Positions 16,091 through 26,832 of a stretch of 64,000 bases of DNA are shown one piece after another. The stretch is from UBA1219 sp045601425 (GTDB lineage Bacteria > Bacteroidota > Bacteroidia > Bacteroidales > P3). The notes below the pieces were generated by a model. It did no database searches, was not told the origin of the DNA, and worked only from the letters and a program-made list of their open reading frames with translations. The translations under genes and the position numbers were made by a program. Every line of letters starts with the position of its first letter. The first letter of the stretch is position 1. Where the stretch lies: contig JAZRZP010000034.1 in NCBI GenBank assembly GCA_045601425.1, forward strand, positions 62,001 to 126,000, written 5' to 3'.

Positions 16091-18190
16091 ATGAAAAAAT
16101 TATCACTGTCATTCTTGCTTCTGGCAATATGCGGATTTACCATGCTGCAGGCTGCAAGAGTTGATGAAGCAACAGCACTCAAGGTTGCACAGAATTTCAT
16201 GTTGCAACGCGGTTGGCAGGGAAGCGAACTTGTAAACGTTACTTCTCAACTGCCATACCAGAACATCTACACCTTTGTTGCCGCACAGGGCGAAGGCTTT
16301 GTAATGGTTTCTGCCGAAGACAGAGCAATCCCCGTACTTGGCTACTCTCTCACCGACAGACTCGACCCCATGGACATTCCTGTCAATGCCAATGACTGTT
16401 TCATGTCTTACGATGACCAGATTGACTTCATAATACAGAACGACCTCAAGACATCCGAGGAAATAGAACTGGAATGGGAAGCCCTCGAAGAAGGACTTGA
16501 ACCCCCGTTCCCTCCACTGCCCACGGCAGTACAGCCGATGGTTGCAACAAGATGGAACCAGAGCTCTCCGTACAACCAGCTTTGCCCGACAGGCACCTAT
16601 GCAGGCTGTTCGGCCATAGCCATGGCACAGGTTATGAAATATCACAACCACCCGACAACAGGCCGAGGTTCCCATACTTACCGCGCAAGCAGCGGAACCC
16701 TGTCTGCCAATTTTGGTAACACGACATATCAGTGGAGCAATATGCCCAACACGCTGTCGAGCAGCAGCAGTGCAACTCAGAAAACAGCTGTGGCAACACT
16801 GATTTATCATGTCGGCGTTTCCATGGAAATGGACTACGGTACAAGCGGCAGCGGTGCAGCAACGACAAATTACGGCAGTCTGACTTACCCGAGTGCGGAA
16901 AACGCACTGGTAAGTTATTTCAAATACAGCAGCAGTGTGCACAGCATATCGAAAGCCGACTACAGCGACAGCGAATGGAAATCCATACTCAAGTCTGAAC
17001 TCGACGCAAGTCGTCCCATCATCTATTCGGGTTTCGATTCCGATGCTGGCCATGCTTTTGTACTTGACGGTTACGACAATACCAGCAAGTTCCACGTAAA
17101 CTGGGGCTGGGGCGGAAGCTACGACGGATATTTCGCCATGGGTAACCTCTGTCCCGGTGGCAGCGGAGCCGGAGCAAACCAGACAGGTACCTACAATTTG
17201 AGAAACCAAGCCATTATAGGTATAAAGCCTGCTACTGTTACAGGCAGCACCTGCACGATAACCGGCAATGTAAGTGATGCTTCACACGGCAACGTTACCG
17301 GTGGCGGCTCCAAAACTTGCTACGATACCGTAACTCTCGTGGCAAACACCAACGAAGGTTACCATTTTGTTAAATGGAGCGATGGAGCACTCCAGAATCC
17401 GCGTCAGTTCCTTGCCAACGACAACGTTACATTCACGGCACAGATAGAACGTCTTACAGGCGACACTCTGTATTACGGCGGTACCGATCAGGTTTCAAGC
17501 CTGGGTTACGGATCCAACTCGACCACGCATTGGGGAATCAGAATACCGGCATCTTCGCTTACATCGTACCGCAAGGTTTCCAAGGTGCAGTTCTATGTGG
17601 GTTATCACTACAGCAACGGCTCGTATTACGTTAACGCCGGCAGCTATTCAATCAGAATCGCCAAAGGTTCGGCCACAGCTCCTACGACAAATCTGATCAA
17701 TGGAAACGTAAACATTACAAGCTACGGCTGGATCAATGTGCCTCTTGCAGAACAGAATATCAATATCGATCCGAATCAGTCGCTGTGGGTTATAATTTCC
17801 ACAAACTGCTATGGCTATCCCGCCTGCATGTCGTACTACGGCGGCAACAAGGACGGCCTGTGGATCAGCAGCAACGGTACTTCATGGTCGAAACCCAACT
17901 ACACCAACAGCTGGATGATTCGCCTGATGAATGAATATTCCCAGAATGGCGGCGTACAGTCCATTGCCGATGTTGAAATAAACAACGATTTTACGGTGAT
18001 GACAGAACACAACTCAATAACGATATCCGACGTTGAAGCAGGTCAGACAATCCGCCTGTTCGACAACCTCGGCCGTATGCTGGAAAGCAGGAATGCAGTT
18101 GAATTCAATACATTCCAAGTTCCGGCCAAAGGCACTTACCTTGTACAGGTAGGCAACAAACCTGCCCGCAAGGTAGTCGTTACGAAATAA
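16091..18190 (+). CDS. secreted C10-family (streptopain-like) cysteine protease with T9SS sorting domain
   Basis: A secreted protease of 699 residues from the ATG at 16091 (MKKLSLSFLLLAICGF); the upstream in-frame ATG at 16055 would bury the signal peptide. Residues 20-150 fit a Spi-type propeptide. The catalytic domain shows Cys173 in YAGCSAIAMAQVMKYH, His321 in GHAFVLDGYD and HVNWGWGG at 335-342, the C10 triad region. After it come an InlB-like repeat (GYHFVKWSDG) and a sandwich domain. The last about 75 residues (TISDVEAGQTIRLFDNLGR ... GTYLVQVGNKPARKVVV) look like a type A C-terminal signal for the type IX secretion system. This predicts export through the SprA channel encoded downstream. 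Interpain and periodontain are family relatives. Confidence 0.88.
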   Translation: MKKLSLSFLLLAICGFTMLQAARVDEATALKVAQNFMLQRGWQGSELVNVTSQLPYQNIYTFVAAQGEGFVMVSAEDRAIPVLGYSLTDRLDPMDIPVNANDCFMSYDDQIDFIIQNDLKTSEEIELEWEALEEGLEPPFPPLPTAVQPMVATRWNQSSPYNQLCPTGTYAGCSAIAMAQVMKYHNHPTTGRGSHTYRASSGTLSANFGNTTYQWSNMPNTLSSSSSATQKTAVATLIYHVGVSMEMDYGTSGSGAATTNYGSLTYPSAENALVSYFKYSSSVHSISKADYSDSEWKSILKSELDASRPIIYSGFDSDAGHAFVLDGYDNTSKFHVNWGWGGSYDGYFAMGNLCPGGSGAGANQTGTYNLRNQAIIGIKPATVTGSTCTITGNVSDASHGNVTGGGSKTCYDTVTLVANTNEGYHFVKWSDGALQNPRQFLANDNVTFTAQIERLTGDTLYYGGTDQVSSLGYGSNSTTHWGIRIPASSLTSYRKVSKVQFYVGYHYSNGSYYVNAGSYSIRIAKGSATAPTTNLINGNVNITSYGWINVPLAEQNINIDPNQSLWVIISTNCYGYPACMSYYGGNKDGLWISSNGTSWSKPNYTNSWMIRLMNEYSQNGGVQSIADVEINNDFTVMTEHNSITISDVEAGQTIRLFDNLGRMLESRNAVEFNTFQVPAKGTYLVQVGNKPARKVVVTK

Positions 18191-18211
18191 CAATGTCGCA
18201 CGACTTGACTG

Positions 18212-18247
18212 AAAGTCCTTTTTCCGAAGAAAAAGGACTTTTTTTTA
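18212..18247 (+). terminator. terminator after the C10 protease gene
   Basis: AAGTCCTTTTTC / GAAAAAGGACTT stem with a CGAA loop and a T-run. Confidence 0.88.
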
Positions 18248-18307
18248 TAACCGTGCATTGTGCAAAACTATTGCACTTGCAGTGTGATGTGGCTTGCAAA
18301 AAAATCG

Positions 18308-18315
18308 TAACTTTG
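18308..18315 (+). promoter_or_regulatory. -7 promoter element for ruvA-sprA
   Basis: TAACTTTG, 32 bases before the ruvA ATG at 18348. Confidence 0.6.
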
Positions 18316-18347
18316 CATTCCAATACAGAAATAAAAAAAAGAAACAA

Positions 18348-18932
18348 ATGTACAATTATATTTCAGGGAAACTGGTGGAAGCCACACCTGCATACGCAGT
18401 GATAGACTGCAACGGAGTGGGCTATATGCTCGAAATATCCGTAACGACCTACACCCAAATCAAAGATTTACAACAAGTTAAACTTCTTACACACTTTGTG
18501 GTACGGGAAGACGCACAGCTTCTGTTCGGCTTTTTCGAAGAGAAGGAAAGAAGCCTTTTTCGCAATCTGATAAACGTCAACGGAGTGGGGGTGGCAACAG
18601 CCCGCGTGATGCTTTCCACCTTGAGTACCGATGAACTCGCCAAGGCCATTGTCTCCGAAGACGTGAAGACTGTACAGAGCGTGAAGGGCATAGGAGCCAA
18701 GACCGCACAGCGCATAGTTCTGGAACTTCACGACAAGTTGGAAAAGACCGAAGGAGATTTGTTCACTTCTTCAACACCCGAAAGCAATAAAAACCGCGAA
18801 GAAGCGTTATCAGCTTTGGTTATGTTGGGTTTTGCGAAAACGCAAGCCGAAAAAGCTCTGCAGAAAGTGGAGGAATTTTCGCCCGATGCAACCGTTGAAA
18901 ATCTGATAAAGTACGCACTTAAAATGCTGTAG
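18348..18932 (+). CDS. ruvA: Holliday junction branch migration protein RuvA
   Basis: The DNA-binding subunit of the RuvAB branch-migration complex. The N-terminal OB fold starts MYNYISGKLVE and has VNGVGVATARVML, followed by the helix-hairpin-helix VKGIGAKTAQRIVLEL. The C-terminal domain III (EEALSALVMLGF) contacts RuvB. I use the ATG at 18348 (194 residues); a start at 18294 would sit upstream of the -7 element and add a spurious lysine-rich head. It is 37 bases upstream of sprA; the ruvA-sprA order is, to my knowledge, common in Bacteroidota. Confidence 0.95.
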   Translation: MYNYISGKLVEATPAYAVIDCNGVGYMLEISVTTYTQIKDLQQVKLLTHFVVREDAQLLFGFFEEKERSLFRNLINVNGVGVATARVMLSTLSTDELAKAIVSEDVKTVQSVKGIGAKTAQRIVLELHDKLEKTEGDLFTSSTPESNKNREEALSALVMLGFAKTQAEKALQKVEEFSPDATVENLIKYALKML

Positions 18933-18969
18933 TTTGTCGGATTGCATTCATTAACATGAAAAAAAACAA

Positions 18970-21900
18970 ATGCATCTGTCGATACGGAAATTGTTGAAAA
19001 TATCACCGATACTGGTGTCAGTTTCGGCTCTGAGTGTTGCTGTGGCCTACAGCGACACTTTTGCCGTATCTGAGGAAAGGCATGTGTTTACCTACGAACA
19101 GCCGATGGAAATATCCGTGTCGCAGCAAGATACAAATTCACGGTATCCCATTCCCAAAAACGGAAAAACCAAGAGTCCGCTGCACCTGAAGACCCCATCG
19201 AACATCACCACCGAGGTGGAATACAATCCCAAGACCAACGATTACGTGGTACTTACCAAAATCGGTGACGTGGTTCTCGACCGTCAGTACATGACATTCA
19301 AGGAATATCAGGACTGGCAGATGGAAAACCTGATGGAAAACTATTGGGCAAACAAGAATAAAACCGAATCGCTCAACAAATCGGCAGGCAACGGCAATCT
19401 TCTGGAAAAGATTCCCGGATACGACAAGGTGGCCAACCTGCTCGGCTCGGTGATGGGAAAAAACGCTCCGAAAATAGAAATAACCCCGAGCGGCTCGGCG
19501 GAACTCACCTTCGCAATAGTGAACAACAAGCGCGAAGATCCCGCCATTGACGTGAACAAGCGCAGTACCACGAATTTCGACTTCGACGAAAACATACAGG
19601 TCAACCTCAATGCCAAAATCGGAGACCTCATCAATTTCGACCTCAACTACAACACTCAGGCAGTATTCGATTTCGAAAACAAACTGAAACTCAAATACGA
19701 GGGCAAGGAAGATGACATAGTGCAGCTGCTTGAGGCGGGAAACATTGCCATGCCGTTGAATACCAAGCTTATACAGGGAAGTCAGAGCCTGTTCGGTTTC
19801 CATACGAAACTCAAATTCGGAAAACTTACCATCGACGGGGTTTTCTCCAAACAGGAAACCGAATCGCAGAACATGCAGGTTCAGGGAGGTGCACAGACCG
19901 AAGATTTCCTTTTCAAGGCCGACGATTACGAAGAAAACCGCCACTTCTTTCTGGCACAGTATTTCTACGACCATTACAATCAGGCAATGTCCACGCTTCC
20001 CATACTCAACTCCAACATCAACATCATAAAGATTGAAGTCTGGCGAACAAATGTCGGTGCAGCAGTGAATGAAAACCGTAACATTTTGGCCATAAGTGAT
20101 TTGGGAGAGAAAAATCCCTACCAGACACGTTTCTACGACCCATCCGGTGCCACTCTTCCCGACGACGACCGTTCCAACACGCTTTTCAACGAAATAAACA
20201 AAAACTCCGTCCGCAGCATAAACCAGATAACGACCTACATGCAGTCGCACGGCTTCGTTTCGGGGCGGGATTACGAAAAGGTTGAGAGTGCAAGAATGCT
20301 GAATCCGAGCGAATATACCTTCAATCCGCGTCTTGGTTTCATCTCGTTGAATCAGGCATTGAGTGCCGATCAGGTTCTGGCCGTTGCATTCCAGTATCAG
20401 GTCATCGGCGACAGCACCGTGTATCAGGTCGGAGAACTTACCACCGACGGTGTGGTTGATCCCAATACATTGGTTGTCAAATTGTTGAAGAGTACTTCCA
20501 TAGATACGAAGAATCCTCTCTGGAAGCTGATGATGAAAAACGTGTACTTCCTGAAAAATACACAGATAAGCAAGGATAACTTCCGCCTGAATGTCCTTTA
20601 TGAAGGTGATGACGGTGGAGTGCCGACAGGTTATTACAAAGAAGGACCCAAGAAGGGAGTTCCACTCATCGAGGTTTTCGGCCTTGACCGTATCGACGCG
20701 CAGGAATATCCGTATCCCGACGGCGTTTTCGACTGGCTTGACAATGCAACGACGGCAGGTGGTCTCATACAATCATCCACAGGGCGTGTGTATTTCCCCT
20801 ATGTGGAACCATTCGGAAAAGACTTGCGTGAAATTCTGGGCAACGACGACTATGCCGACCAGTATTGCTTCGACTCGCTGTACACCCTTACCAAAACACT
20901 CGCACAGCAATATCCCGACAAAAACAAATATTATCTCGAAGGACGCTATTCAACGGCAATGAGCGGTGAAATATCGCTCGGATTCAACATCCCCGAAGGT
21001 TCGGTGAAGGTGACCGCTGGCGGCATACCTCTCGTGGAAGGGGTCGATTATACCGTAGATTACATGATGGGCAAGGTGCGTATCATCAACGAGAGTATAC
21101 TCAGTTCCGGAACACCGATTTCGATTTCCAGCGAAAGCAACACTTTCAGCATGATGACCAAGCGTATGACAGGACTGCACCTCAACTATGAAATAGACCC
21201 GAAATTCAATGTGGGAGGTACGCTTCTCAACCTGCACCAGACACCACTCACCCAGAAAAACAACTTTGGCGACGAACCTCTGAACAATACAATATGGGGA
21301 CTCGACCTGTCGTTCCAGCGGGAAATACCGTTCCTGACCAAAATGATCGATCTGCTCCCGGGTATAAGCACCAAAACACCGTCGGAACTTACACTCAATG
21401 CCGAGTTCGCCCATTTTATCCCCGGCCTTTCGAGCACCGGCCAAGAAAAAGGCATATCTTACATCGACGATTTCGAAGGAGCAAAATCGGGCATTGACCT
21501 GATGGGTGTCGCTTCATGGCATCTGGCCAGCACCCCGCAGGATTATGCCACACCGAATCCGATGTTCCCCGAAACACGTATCGGTTCGGGACTTGAATAC
21601 GGCTTCAACCGCGCAAAACTTGCATGGTACCGCATCGATGACATATTCTACAGCAGCAATTCTCCCGAAAATATTTCCGACGAAGACCGCTCCAAACCTT
21701 ATGCACGGCGCATTTCGGAACAGGAAGTGTTCCCGAACAAGGAACTTGCTGCGGGCGAAACAACCAATATCTATGAACTCAACCTCGCTTTCTATCCCGA
21801 GGAAAAAGGCCCTTACAACTACGACGTGAACGGTCTTTCTTCGGACGGGAAACTCACCAACCCCAAGTCTCGCTGGGGAGGTATAATGCGCAGACTCGAC

Positions 21901-24900
21901 TACACCGACTTCGAAACGCAGAACATCGAAACCATAGAGTTTTGGCTCATGGACCCGTTTATAGAAAATCCAAACCATACAGGAGGAAAACTCTATTTCA
22001 ACCTCGGTGACATTTCGGAAGACATACTCCGCGACGGCCGCAAGTCTTTTGAAAACGGACTCCCGACTTCGGATGTCATTGAAAATGTGGATACTACCAT
22101 TTGGGGACGGGTGCCAAACACGCAATCCATAGTGAATGCGTTCGATAACGACGAAAGGGGACGTATTTATCAGGATGTCGGCTACGACGGACTGAGCAGC
22201 AGCGATGAAAAGACATTCTTCGAAAGTTACCTGCAGGCCATTGCCGACAAGTTCGGAACACAGTCGGCAGCGTACCTCAATGCATCAGCAGACCCATCGG
22301 GCGATGATTTTATCTATTTCCGCAGCAGCAACTGGGACGCACAGAATATAAAAATCAACGACCGTTACAAATACTACAACAATTCCGAAGGAAACTCGGC
22401 ACCATCAGGAAGCACTGGCGAAAATTATCCGACAGCCGCCAGTTCGTACCCCAACGGCGAAGACATAAACGGTGACAATACCCTCAGTGAAAGCGAAAAT
22501 TACTATCAGTACAGCATCGAGCTCGACCCGTCGAAAATGGTCATCGGTGAAAACTACATAACCGACATTCAGGAAGCCCAGAATGTGAACCTCCCCAACG
22601 GAACGACAACCACCTGCAAATGGTACCAGTTCAAGATCCCGGTACGTAATCCCGAAAAGAAAGTGGGTTCGCTCAACGGATTCCAGTCCATACGTTTCAT
22701 GCGTATGTTCATGCGCGATTTCGAAGAACCCATAATACTGCGTTTCGCTACACTGGAACTGGTTTACGGCACATGGCGGAAATACAGCGAAGACCTTTTC
22801 CAACCCGGCGACTATCCCACAGGAAACACTGCCAACACACAGTTCACCACATCGACGGTGAATATTGAGGAAAACGGCTACCGCAAACCGGTGCCCTACG
22901 TGTTGCCTCCGGGAATAGACCGCGAAGAATGGTACAACAATTCTTCATACTACCAGATGAACGAACAGTCGTTGCAGATGGAACTCAAAGACCTCGCCTC
23001 CGGCGACGCAAGGGCAATATACAAGAACACATCGTTCGATTTCCGTTATTTCGGAAGTCTCAAAATGTTCGTTCATGCAGAAAAACTCAATGAAACAGAC
23101 GATCTTAAGGACGGTGACCTTTCGCTCTTCGTGCGTGTCGGCAGCGATTTTACCAACAACTATTACGAATACGAAATTCCACTCAAGCTGACTCCGTGGG
23201 GTGCAAGCATCAGCGACCCTCATGCCATCTGGCCAGATGACAACAATGTGGAAATCGACCTTGAAAAAATGGTCAGTGTAAAGGAAAACCGCAACAAGCT
23301 GATACGCGGAGGTTCGACTCAGTATTCGCAGAACCTGCTTTATTCGGAATACGACGGAGCCAAGAAATACACCGTACTCGGAACACCCAACGTGGGTGCT
23401 GTGAAGGTGATAATGATTGGCGTACGCAATCCTCGCAAACAGAGCATTACCGACGGAAACAACATGCTCCCGAAATCGGTCATCGTATGGGTAAACGAAC
23501 TCCGCCTCGGCGATTTCAGCAACAAGGGCGGCATTGCCGCAATGGCTTTGGCTAAAACCAATCTGGCCGACATTGGTGACATCTCGCTCTACGGTGCCTA
23601 CACGTCTTCAAGGTTCGGCTCCTTGGAACAGAGTATCAGTGATTTGGACGGACTCAACACTACCAATTTCGAGATGGCACTGAACCTCGATCTCGACAAA
23701 TTTCTCCCCGAAGAATGGGGCTTGAAGATACCTCTTCATTTCGACCATACCACACAGATAGGAACGCCTGAGTACAACCCGCTCGACCCCGACGTTAACC
23801 TCACACGCGACATAAGAACCTACAGGACTTCAGAAGAACGTGACTCCATACGCAACATGACACAGGAACAGCTTCACCGCACAAACATAAATCTGGTGAA
23901 CGTACACAAGGAACGTGTCGGGAAACAGACTCTCGACCAGCATTTCTACGAAATAGAAAACTTCAATTTCTCGTATGCCTATTCGGGAGAAAAATCGCGT
24001 GACGTTGACATCGAATACTACGACAAGACACAGCACCGTGGCGGCTTTACCTACAATTACTCACTTACCCCGAAACAGGTGAAGCCTTTCGAAAATGTCA
24101 AGGCTTTCAGAAACAGAAATCTGAAATTTATACGCGACATTAATTTTTACTACCAGCCCAAGAGCATGTCGTTCCGCACCGAAGTGTACCGCGATTTCGA
24201 AGAAACCAAGCTCCGCAACAAGAGTGCCGGCGACATAATCATAAAACCAACTTTCTACAAGCAGTTTACATGGGAACGTGTGTACAACCTGCAGTACGAC
24301 CTCAGCAAGAGCATGCATTTCCAGTACGATGCCAATGCCAATGCTCGTATCGATGAACCGATGGGCAAAATCGACACCCGTACCAAGACCGACTCTGTTT
24401 GGGAAAGCGTTCTGGAATTCGGTACAATGCAGAACTTCCAGCAGAATTTCTCGTTTACGTGGGATTTCCCGATAGACCGTTTCCCGTACATGGATTTCCT
24501 GCGTATGCCGCTTTCCTACAAATCGACCTACACCTTTACAGGAACCTCTCCGGCAACAATGTCGCAGGGCAACGTTATCGAAAACACCGCCGTGGTTACG
24601 CTTTCGGTAAACGCAACTATGAAGACGCTTTACGACAAATTCAAACTCGTAAAGGATGCCTACAAACTCAAACCCAACGACACCAAAAAAGACAGGAAGA
24701 ATGCCGCGGCAGTAGACCGCCGACAACCCAAGAAAGGTGCGATGGACAAATATGTGGGCATAAAAGATGATACAGGAAAGGATAAGGATAAATCGAAGGC
24801 AGATTCCACTCTGAATCAGGATTCGCTCCGCAGCGAAAGGATAAAGGAAATATTCCGTCAGGTGGGGTATTTCGGAATACGTCTCGTAACCGGTGTGAAG

Positions 24901-26244
24901 AATGTTTCGGTGAAATATAACCTTTCGGAGGGCACACTGATTCCGGGATTCATGCCCGAAGCAACAATACTCGGCATGGACAACCAAAACCTCTGGTCGC
25001 CGGGGTTGGCGTTCGTGTTCGGAGGCCAGTCGAATGTACTGCCGAGCCTGCTCGAAAACAATTACCTCTCCACCGACACGCTGATGAACACCGCACATCA
25101 GGTCAAATCCAACGACGTGATGGCAATACAGGCTGTCGTGGAACCGATACGGGATTTGAAAGTTGATGTTACTTTTGCCAGAAACTATTCATATTCAAGT
25201 AATTATTACTACAAATACAATTCGGCTCTCGGATATGTCGACGGACCTATTTCCCCCAACAGCCACGGTTCGTATTCTTCATCTATATGTATGATAAATA
25301 CCGCCTTCGATGATCCCGAGTCACTGTTCAGCCAGTTCCTCGACAACAGGTCGGTGGTTGCGGCACGTCTGGCAGCCAGCAATCCGGACCCCTATACCGA
25401 TGAAACGGTACTCGACACTTTGAGCGGACTCATGTTCCCCGGCGGTTACAGCCCGAATTCGCAGCAGGTTCTCCTGACTTCATTCCTCGGTACATATCTT
25501 GGCAAAGACGTGCATCAGATGGGCTTCTCACCATTCTTCGAATTGCCTCTGCCCAACTGGAGCATCACCTATACGGGACTGAATAAAATCGAATTCCTGA
25601 AAAAGTGGTTCACCAACATCTCGGTTTCCCATCGTTATGCTTCAAACTACACCGTTTCCAATTTCGCCACCGACATGGCAATATCCAACATCGACGGTTA
25701 TGAATACGGCTACGAAACGGTACTGAACGCATCCAACGACTTTATCCCGAAGGAAAGCATCGATCAGATACAGCTTACCGAGCAGTTCAACCCATTCCTG
25801 AAAATAGACATGGCTTTGGTAAACAGCATACAGGTGAATTTCGCCTATCAGCGCGGCAGAACCCTTACCATGAGCTTCTCCAACAATCAACTCACCGAAA
25901 TGTCGAAGGACGGATTCACGCTCGGACTCGGCTACCGTATCAAGGACGTGGCTTTCAGCATCACCACCGGACAGCGTACCCACAACCTGAAAAGCGATAT
26001 CGTGATACAGGCAAACCTTTCGTACAACGAAAACAAGACTACCATACGCAAGATAGCTACCAACATAAGCCAGATATCTTCCGGATCTTCGGTATGGACC
26101 GGCGGAATATCGGCTGAATATGCTCTCTCCTCATCGCTTACCATACGTGCTTTCTTCGAAACTACAATCAACAAACCGTTCATCTCCAACTCTTACCCCA
26201 ATTCCACCACCAAAGGTGGCCTTACGGCACGTTTCTCGTTCTGA
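18970..26244 (+). CDS. sprA: SprA/Sov, outer-membrane channel of the type IX secretion system
   Basis: A giant outer-membrane protein of 2424 residues, the expected size for SprA (Sov in Porphyromonas), the 36-strand barrel through which T9SS cargo leaves the cell. It begins with a short signal peptide (ISPILVSVSALSVAVAYS). The conserved SprA stretches EITPSGSAELTFAIVNNKR, NFDFDENIQVNLNAKIGD and FGFHTKLKFGKLTIDGVFS lie in the first 300 residues, and GLSSTGQEKGISYIDDFEG about one third along. The rest is long alternating beta-strand sequence ending in TTKGGLTARFSF. A lysine-rich insertion (about residues 1895-1950) interrupts the barrel. A matching substrate, the C10 protease, is encoded 0.8 kb upstream; a decayed T9SS tail lies at 46941. 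The other T9SS genes are not in this window. Confidence 0.95.
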   Translation: MHLSIRKLLKISPILVSVSALSVAVAYSDTFAVSEERHVFTYEQPMEISVSQQDTNSRYPIPKNGKTKSPLHLKTPSNITTEVEYNPKTNDYVVLTKIGDVVLDRQYMTFKEYQDWQMENLMENYWANKNKTESLNKSAGNGNLLEKIPGYDKVANLLGSVMGKNAPKIEITPSGSAELTFAIVNNKREDPAIDVNKRSTTNFDFDENIQVNLNAKIGDLINFDLNYNTQAVFDFENKLKLKYEGKEDDIVQLLEAGNIAMPLNTKLIQGSQSLFGFHTKLKFGKLTIDGVFSKQETESQNMQVQGGAQTEDFLFKADDYEENRHFFLAQYFYDHYNQAMSTLPILNSNINIIKIEVWRTNVGAAVNENRNILAISDLGEKNPYQTRFYDPSGATLPDDDRSNTLFNEINKNSVRSINQITTYMQSHGFVSGRDYEKVESARMLNPSEYTFNPRLGFISLNQALSADQVLAVAFQYQVIGDSTVYQVGELTTDGVVDPNTLVVKLLKSTSIDTKNPLWKLMMKNVYFLKNTQISKDNFRLNVLYEGDDGGVPTGYYKEGPKKGVPLIEVFGLDRIDAQEYPYPDGVFDWLDNATTAGGLIQSSTGRVYFPYVEPFGKDLREILGNDDYADQYCFDSLYTLTKTLAQQYPDKNKYYLEGRYSTAMSGEISLGFNIPEGSVKVTAGGIPLVEGVDYTVDYMMGKVRIINESILSSGTPISISSESNTFSMMTKRMTGLHLNYEIDPKFNVGGTLLNLHQTPLTQKNNFGDEPLNNTIWGLDLSFQREIPFLTKMIDLLPGISTKTPSELTLNAEFAHFIPGLSSTGQEKGISYIDDFEGAKSGIDLMGVASWHLASTPQDYATPNPMFPETRIGSGLEYGFNRAKLAWYRIDDIFYSSNSPENISDEDRSKPYARRISEQEVFPNKELAAGETTNIYELNLAFYPEEKGPYNYDVNGLSSDGKLTNPKSRWGGIMRRLDYTDFETQNIETIEFWLMDPFIENPNHTGGKLYFNLGDISEDILRDGRKSFENGLPTSDVIENVDTTIWGRVPNTQSIVNAFDNDERGRIYQDVGYDGLSSSDEKTFFESYLQAIADKFGTQSAAYLNASADPSGDDFIYFRSSNWDAQNIKINDRYKYYNNSEGNSAPSGSTGENYPTAASSYPNGEDINGDNTLSESENYYQYSIELDPSKMVIGENYITDIQEAQNVNLPNGTTTTCKWYQFKIPVRNPEKKVGSLNGFQSIRFMRMFMRDFEEPIILRFATLELVYGTWRKYSEDLFQPGDYPTGNTANTQFTTSTVNIEENGYRKPVPYVLPPGIDREEWYNNSSYYQMNEQSLQMELKDLASGDARAIYKNTSFDFRYFGSLKMFVHAEKLNETDDLKDGDLSLFVRVGSDFTNNYYEYEIPLKLTPWGASISDPHAIWPDDNNVEIDLEKMVSVKENRNKLIRGGSTQYSQNLLYSEYDGAKKYTVLGTPNVGAVKVIMIGVRNPRKQSITDGNNMLPKSVIVWVNELRLGDFSNKGGIAAMALAKTNLADIGDISLYGAYTSSRFGSLEQSISDLDGLNTTNFEMALNLDLDKFLPEEWGLKIPLHFDHTTQIGTPEYNPLDPDVNLTRDIRTYRTSEERDSIRNMTQEQLHRTNINLVNVHKERVGKQTLDQHFYEIENFNFSYAYSGEKSRDVDIEYYDKTQHRGGFTYNYSLTPKQVKPFENVKAFRNRNLKFIRDINFYYQPKSMSFRTEVYRDFEETKLRNKSAGDIIIKPTFYKQFTWERVYNLQYDLSKSMHFQYDANANARIDEPMGKIDTRTKTDSVWESVLEFGTMQNFQQNFSFTWDFPIDRFPYMDFLRMPLSYKSTYTFTGTSPATMSQGNVIENTAVVTLSVNATMKTLYDKFKLVKDAYKLKPNDTKKDRKNAAAVDRRQPKKGAMDKYVGIKDDTGKDKDKSKADSTLNQDSLRSERIKEIFRQVGYFGIRLVTGVKNVSVKYNLSEGTLIPGFMPEATILGMDNQNLWSPGLAFVFGGQSNVLPSLLENNYLSTDTLMNTAHQVKSNDVMAIQAVVEPIRDLKVDVTFARNYSYSSNYYYKYNSALGYVDGPISPNSHGSYSSSICMINTAFDDPESLFSQFLDNRSVVAARLAASNPDPYTDETVLDTLSGLMFPGGYSPNSQQVLLTSFLGTYLGKDVHQMGFSPFFELPLPNWSITYTGLNKIEFLKKWFTNISVSHRYASNYTVSNFATDMAISNIDGYEYGYETVLNASNDFIPKESIDQIQLTEQFNPFLKIDMALVNSIQVNFAYQRGRTLTMSFSNNQLTEMSKDGFTLGLGYRIKDVAFSITTGQRTHNLKSDIVIQANLSYNENKTTIRKIATNISQISSGSSVWTGGISAEYALSSSLTIRAFFETTINKPFISNSYPNSTTKGGLTARFSF

Positions 26245-26279
26245 CGTTAATATGAATATTTTTTTAAAACATTTTATAT

Positions 26280-26804
26280 ATGGAAGATTTGAAAACTGCT
26301 CCGGTCGAAAATCCGGAAAATGCTTCAGAACAGCTCCTCACTGTCAGCGAAGCTGACAAGGAAAATCTGCTTAAAGCGGCTAAGTGGCAGAAGGTTACAG
26401 CCTTGATTACAGTGGTCTCGGTCGCATTGACCTTCATACTCGGACTTGTGTTCGTGATTGCCTCGTCTGATATTGCGTTTTACTTATCGTACCTCACCGA
26501 ACTCGGAGGCCCAACCGACAACGTTGAAATGATGGAAGACATTATGTCGGTGGTGGTCGTGGTAGTCGGTGTAATCTGTCTAGCCGTACTGCCGCTCTAC
26601 ATAGTGGCGGTCGTTTACATGCTCCGTGCAAGCCGTGCGGCAAAGACAGCGGTGGAAAACAACGACACGTTCATGTTTCAGGAATCCCTGAAAAACAACA
26701 AGTCTCTGTCGAAATTCTTGGGAATATGCACAATAGTGGCTTTGGCACTGATACCTGTATTGTTTATCACTGTAGTCATAGTCGCCGTAGCATTGGCAGC
26801 CTGA
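26280..26804 (+). CDS. DUF5362-like membrane protein 1
   Basis: A 174-residue protein with a soluble acidic N-terminus (about 30 residues) and hydrophobic segments at about 38-60, 84-110 and 145-172. The pattern of LKAAKWQKV before the first helix and an amphipathic AAKTAVENND..FQESLKNNKSLSKFLGI before the last fits the DUF5362 family of Bacteroidota, whose function is unknown. It follows sprA by 35 bases and precedes a second protein of the same layout, so the pair probably arose by duplication. Confidence 0.55.
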   Translation: MEDLKTAPVENPENASEQLLTVSEADKENLLKAAKWQKVTALITVVSVALTFILGLVFVIASSDIAFYLSYLTELGGPTDNVEMMEDIMSVVVVVVGVICLAVLPLYIVAVVYMLRASRAAKTAVENNDTFMFQESLKNNKSLSKFLGICTIVALALIPVLFITVVIVAVALAA

Positions 26805-26832
26805 TTTATCAACTGAATAAAATGTAGAAATT

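Noticed and set aside
16109..17209. 366-codon antisense open frame inside the C10 protease gene
   Set aside because: Shadow of a gene with an intact catalytic triad; the antisense translation has no recognisable domain.
19138..20772. 544-codon antisense open frame inside sprA
   Set aside because: It is fully covered by the strongly supported sprA frame, has no promoter or family motif, and reflects the third-position GC bias of the gene. The same holds for the long antisense frame at 24061-25098.
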